Part shown: piece by piece, positions 5,834-7,646 of the stretch
How the letters are laid out: each line of letters starts with the position of its first letter
Numbering within the stretch: the stretch's first letter is position 1
Assembly: GCA_016200955.1 (NCBI GenBank)
Contig: JACQDU010000609.1
Coordinates: 1-7,646 of the forward strand
DNA: 7,646 nucleotides
Origin: a bacterium
Lineage (GTDB): Bacteria > Planctomycetota > J058 > JACQDU01
Reading direction: 5' to 3'
Translations under genes and position numbers: made by a program
The notes under the pieces: generated by a model
Seen by the model: the letters and a program-made list of their open reading frames with translations, nothing else
Databases searched by the model: none
What the model was told of the DNA's origin: nothing

Positions 5834-7646
5834 CTACTCGATCCCGAGCATCTTCTCGAGCTCTCCCTCTGAGATCACCGGCACGTTGAGCGCCTGGGCG
5901 CGCTCGAGCTTGGAGCCGGCCTTCTCTCCCGCGACGAGGTAGCTCGTGTTCTTGGAGACGGAGTCCGTCACCTTCCCGCCGGCGCCCACGATCAGGTCCT
6001 TCACGTCCTCCCGCGAGCGCTTGGGGAGAGTTCCGGTCACGACGAACGTCTTCCCCGTGAGCTTTCCGCTCGAGGGAGCCGCGGGTTTCACGGAGGGCTT
6101 CAAGCCCGCGGCGCGGAGGCGCGCGACGAGCTCCTTGTTGCGCTTGTCGGAGAACCAGAGGGCGATGTTCTCGGAGACGACCTGACCGAGGCCCTTCGCC
6201 TGGAGGTCCTCCGCGCTCGCCTTGCCGATCTCCTCGAGAGACGAGTAACGCTGGGCGACGGCCGCGGCGATGGTCTCGCCCACGTGAGGGATCCCGAGAG
6301 CCACGAGCACGCGGTCGAGCGGCCTTGTCTTCGCCGCCTCGATCTGCGAGAGGAGAGAATCGGCGGACTTCTCTCCCATGCGCTCGAGTCCGAGGAGCCT
6401 GTCTCGTTTCTTGTCGAGCGTGAAGATGTCCGCGATCGTCTCGATGAGCTCCTCCTCGTAGAGCTGATCGACGAGCTTGGGGCCGAGGCCCTCTATGTCC
6501 ATCGCCCGGCGCGAGGCGAGGGCGATGGCGAGGCCCTTCACCTTCTCGGGGCACTCGTAGGAGGGGCAGCGGATGATGACCTCGCCCTCCTTGCGCCTCT
6601 CGAGGGGTGAGTCGCACTCGGGGCACCTCTCGGGGGCGGCGATCTTCTTCTCCTTGCCCGTCCTCTTCTCCTTGAGCGACTCGAGGACGTAGGGAATGAT
6701 CTCGCCGGCCTTCTCGACGAGGACCCAGTCGCCCTCTCTTATGTCCTTCCGCGCGACCTCCTCGAAGTTGTGGAGGCTCGCTCGCTTGACGGTCGTGCCG
6801 GCGAGGCGCACGGGCTCGAGGTTCGCGACGGGAGTGACCGCTCCCGTCCTCCCGACCTGGTAGGAGACCGAGAGAAGGCGAGAGACGGCCTTCTCCGCCT
6901 CGTACTTGAAGGCCGCCATCCATCGAGGAGCCTTGGCCGTCGTCCCGAGCTCCGCGTGGAGCGAGCGGTCGTCCACCTTCACGACGACTCCGTCCGTCTC
7001 GTAAGCCAGGGTCTTCCGCCTCTCCTCGAAGTCCTTCACGTATTCGACGACTCCCTCGATCCCCGCGACGCGGGTCGAGAGCGGGTTCGTGGGAAGGCCG
7101 AGCTCGCGGCAAGAGGAGACGAACGCGGCGACCGTCTCGACCAGGAAGCCCTTCGTCTCGCCCGCGCCGTAGGAGACGAACTTGAGCTTCCGCGTCGCGA
7201 CGAGCGCGGGGTCGAGCTGCTTGAGCGTCCCGGCCGCCGTGTTGCGCGCGTTCTGGAAGAGGTCTTCGCCCGCGGCCTCGCGCTCCTGGTTCAGCTTCTC
7301 GAAGTCGGCTCGCTCGAAGTAGACCTCGCCCCGGACCTCGAGGACCTCGGGCACCGGGACCTTCCCCTCGCGCAGCTTGAGCGGGACGTTCCTCACCGTG
7401 CGGGCGTTGGCCGTGATGTCGTCTCCCCGGACGCCGTCGCCGCGCGTCGCGGCGAGGACGAGGACGCCCCTCTCGTAGCGCAGGGAGCACGCGACGCCGT
7501 CCACCTTGGGCTCGCAGACGTAGGAGAAGCTCGTCCCGGGGAGGATCCGCGCGAGGCCCTTCTCCCAGTCGGCGAGGCCCTCGATCGTCGTGACCTTCTC
7601 GATCGACATCATGGGGACGCGGTGCGTGACGTTCGCGAATCCGGCC
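5834..7646 (-). CDS. ligA: NAD-dependent DNA ligase LigA, 5' end outside the window
   Basis: LigA seals nicks in duplex DNA using NAD+, joining Okazaki fragments and completing repair. About 603 residues are visible; the frame runs off the window edge. An in-frame ATG at 7610-7612 is not the start: the residues before it (ANVTHRVP, leading into MMSIEK) match the conserved H-x-VPM-S segment near residue 80 of E. coli LigA, so roughly 70-100 residues are missing, including domain Ia. Counting from that internal Met, the adenylated lysine is K36 in the EPKVDG motif. RGDGVRGDDIT (57-67), EVRGEVYF (92-99) and YETDGVVVKVDD (204-215) complete the nucleotidyltransferase motifs. The OB domain follows (about 233-315, QVGRTGAVTPVA, AGEIIP). 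Next come a four-Cys zinc finger (C330, C333, C349, C354), the helix-hairpin-helix region (about 360-505, GIPHVGET) and a C-terminal BRCT domain (about 516-592, KTFVVTGTLPKRSREDVK). All diagnostic parts look intact. It is convergent with the secreted-protein gene. Confidence 0.97.
   Translation of the reverse strand, partial: AGFANVTHRVPMMSIEKVTTIEGLADWEKGLARILPGTSFSYVCEPKVDGVACSLRYERGVLVLAATRGDGVRGDDITANARTVRNVPLKLREGKVPVPEVLEVRGEVYFERADFEKLNQEREAAGEDLFQNARNTAAGTLKQLDPALVATRKLKFVSYGAGETKGFLVETVAAFVSSCRELGLPTNPLSTRVAGIEGVVEYVKDFEERRKTLAYETDGVVVKVDDRSLHAELGTTAKAPRWMAAFKYEAEKAVSRLLSVSYQVGRTGAVTPVANLEPVRLAGTTVKRASLHNFEEVARKDIREGDWVLVEKAGEIIPYVLESLKEKRTGKEKKIAAPERCPECDSPLERRKEGEVIIRCPSYECPEKVKGLAIALASRRAMDIEGLGPKLVDQLYEEELIETIADIFTLDKKRDRLLGLERMGEKSADSLLSQIEAAKTRPLDRVLVALGIPHVGETIAAAVAQRYSSLEEIGKASAEDLQAKGLGQVVSENIALWFSDKRNKELVARLRAAGLKPSVKPAAPSSGKLTGKTFVVTGTLPKRSREDVKDLIVGAGGKVTDSVSKNTSYLVAGEKAGSKLERAQALNVPVISEGELEKMLGIE

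Noticed and set aside
4800..5942. 380-codon plus-strand open frame overlapping the secreted-protein gene
   Set aside because: It is an Arg/Pro-rich shadow without motifs; the frame from 4576 has the signal peptide, a good ribosome-binding site and protein-like composition.
5286..7490. Long minus-strand open frame spanning the ligase and the end of the secreted-protein gene
   Set aside because: It is an Arg-rich shadow of ligA and antisense to the secreted-protein gene, with low-complexity composition and no recognisable motif.
7610..7612. ATG as the true start of the DNA ligase
   Set aside because: The codons before it continue a conserved LigA segment (THRVP before MMS) to the window edge, so the gene starts outside the window.
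1..7646. CRISPR arrays, insertion sequences, attachment sites, phage or toxin-antitoxin genes
   Set aside because: No direct-repeat arrays, transposase or integrase motifs or phage-like genes were seen on either strand.

Overview
This is a GC-rich bacterial window (roughly two thirds G+C, with most codons ending in G or C). It holds five well-supported genes, some ambiguous coding remnants and a short structured intergenic stretch. Strong GGAGG-type Shine-Dalgarno sites sit 4-5 nt before the starts. A Tat-dependent enzyme and a secreted protein ending in Cys, a hydrophobic segment and an Arg cluster suggest a Gram-negative, high-GC lineage such as Myxococcota, another deltaproteobacterial-type group or Planctomycetota. 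The sequence does not settle the phylum.

Layout. Positions 1-83 may hold the last codons of a plus-strand gene. They meet a short minus-strand coding-like segment (80-241) at a shared CTAG, which supplies TAG stops to both strands. Positions 242-411 are non-coding and carry three perfect GC-rich inverted repeats. Positions 412-4319, on the minus strand, form a tight three-gene operon for a molybdenum hydroxylase of the xanthine dehydrogenase/aldehyde oxidase family. Its order of transcription is the [2Fe-2S] subunit with a Tat signal, then the molybdopterin (MoCo) subunit, then the FAD subunit with an extra four-cysteine [4Fe-4S]-type insert. Positions 4320-4575 are a divergent promoter region. 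Positions 4576-5658 on the plus strand encode a secreted two-domain protein of unknown function with a C-terminal anchoring or sorting signal. Positions 5659-5811 continue in the same frame after its stop and still look coding. Positions 5834-7646 on the minus strand are most of an NAD-dependent DNA ligase (LigA), cut by the window edge.

How the genes work together. The three hydroxylase genes encode one heterotrimer. Substrate would be oxidised at the Mo centre, with electrons passing through two [2Fe-2S] clusters to FAD and probably a [4Fe-4S] cluster. Only the Fe-S subunit has an export signal, so the folded complex is probably carried to the periplasm by Tat, as known for E. coli PaoABC. 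The divergent secreted protein would act in the same compartment, but a functional link is only inferred. LigA is an unrelated housekeeping gene. I did not find an obviously new defence or mobile system. The least explained items are the secreted duplicated-domain protein, the coding-like tail after its stop, the small Cys-rich segment at 80-241 and the hairpin cluster.
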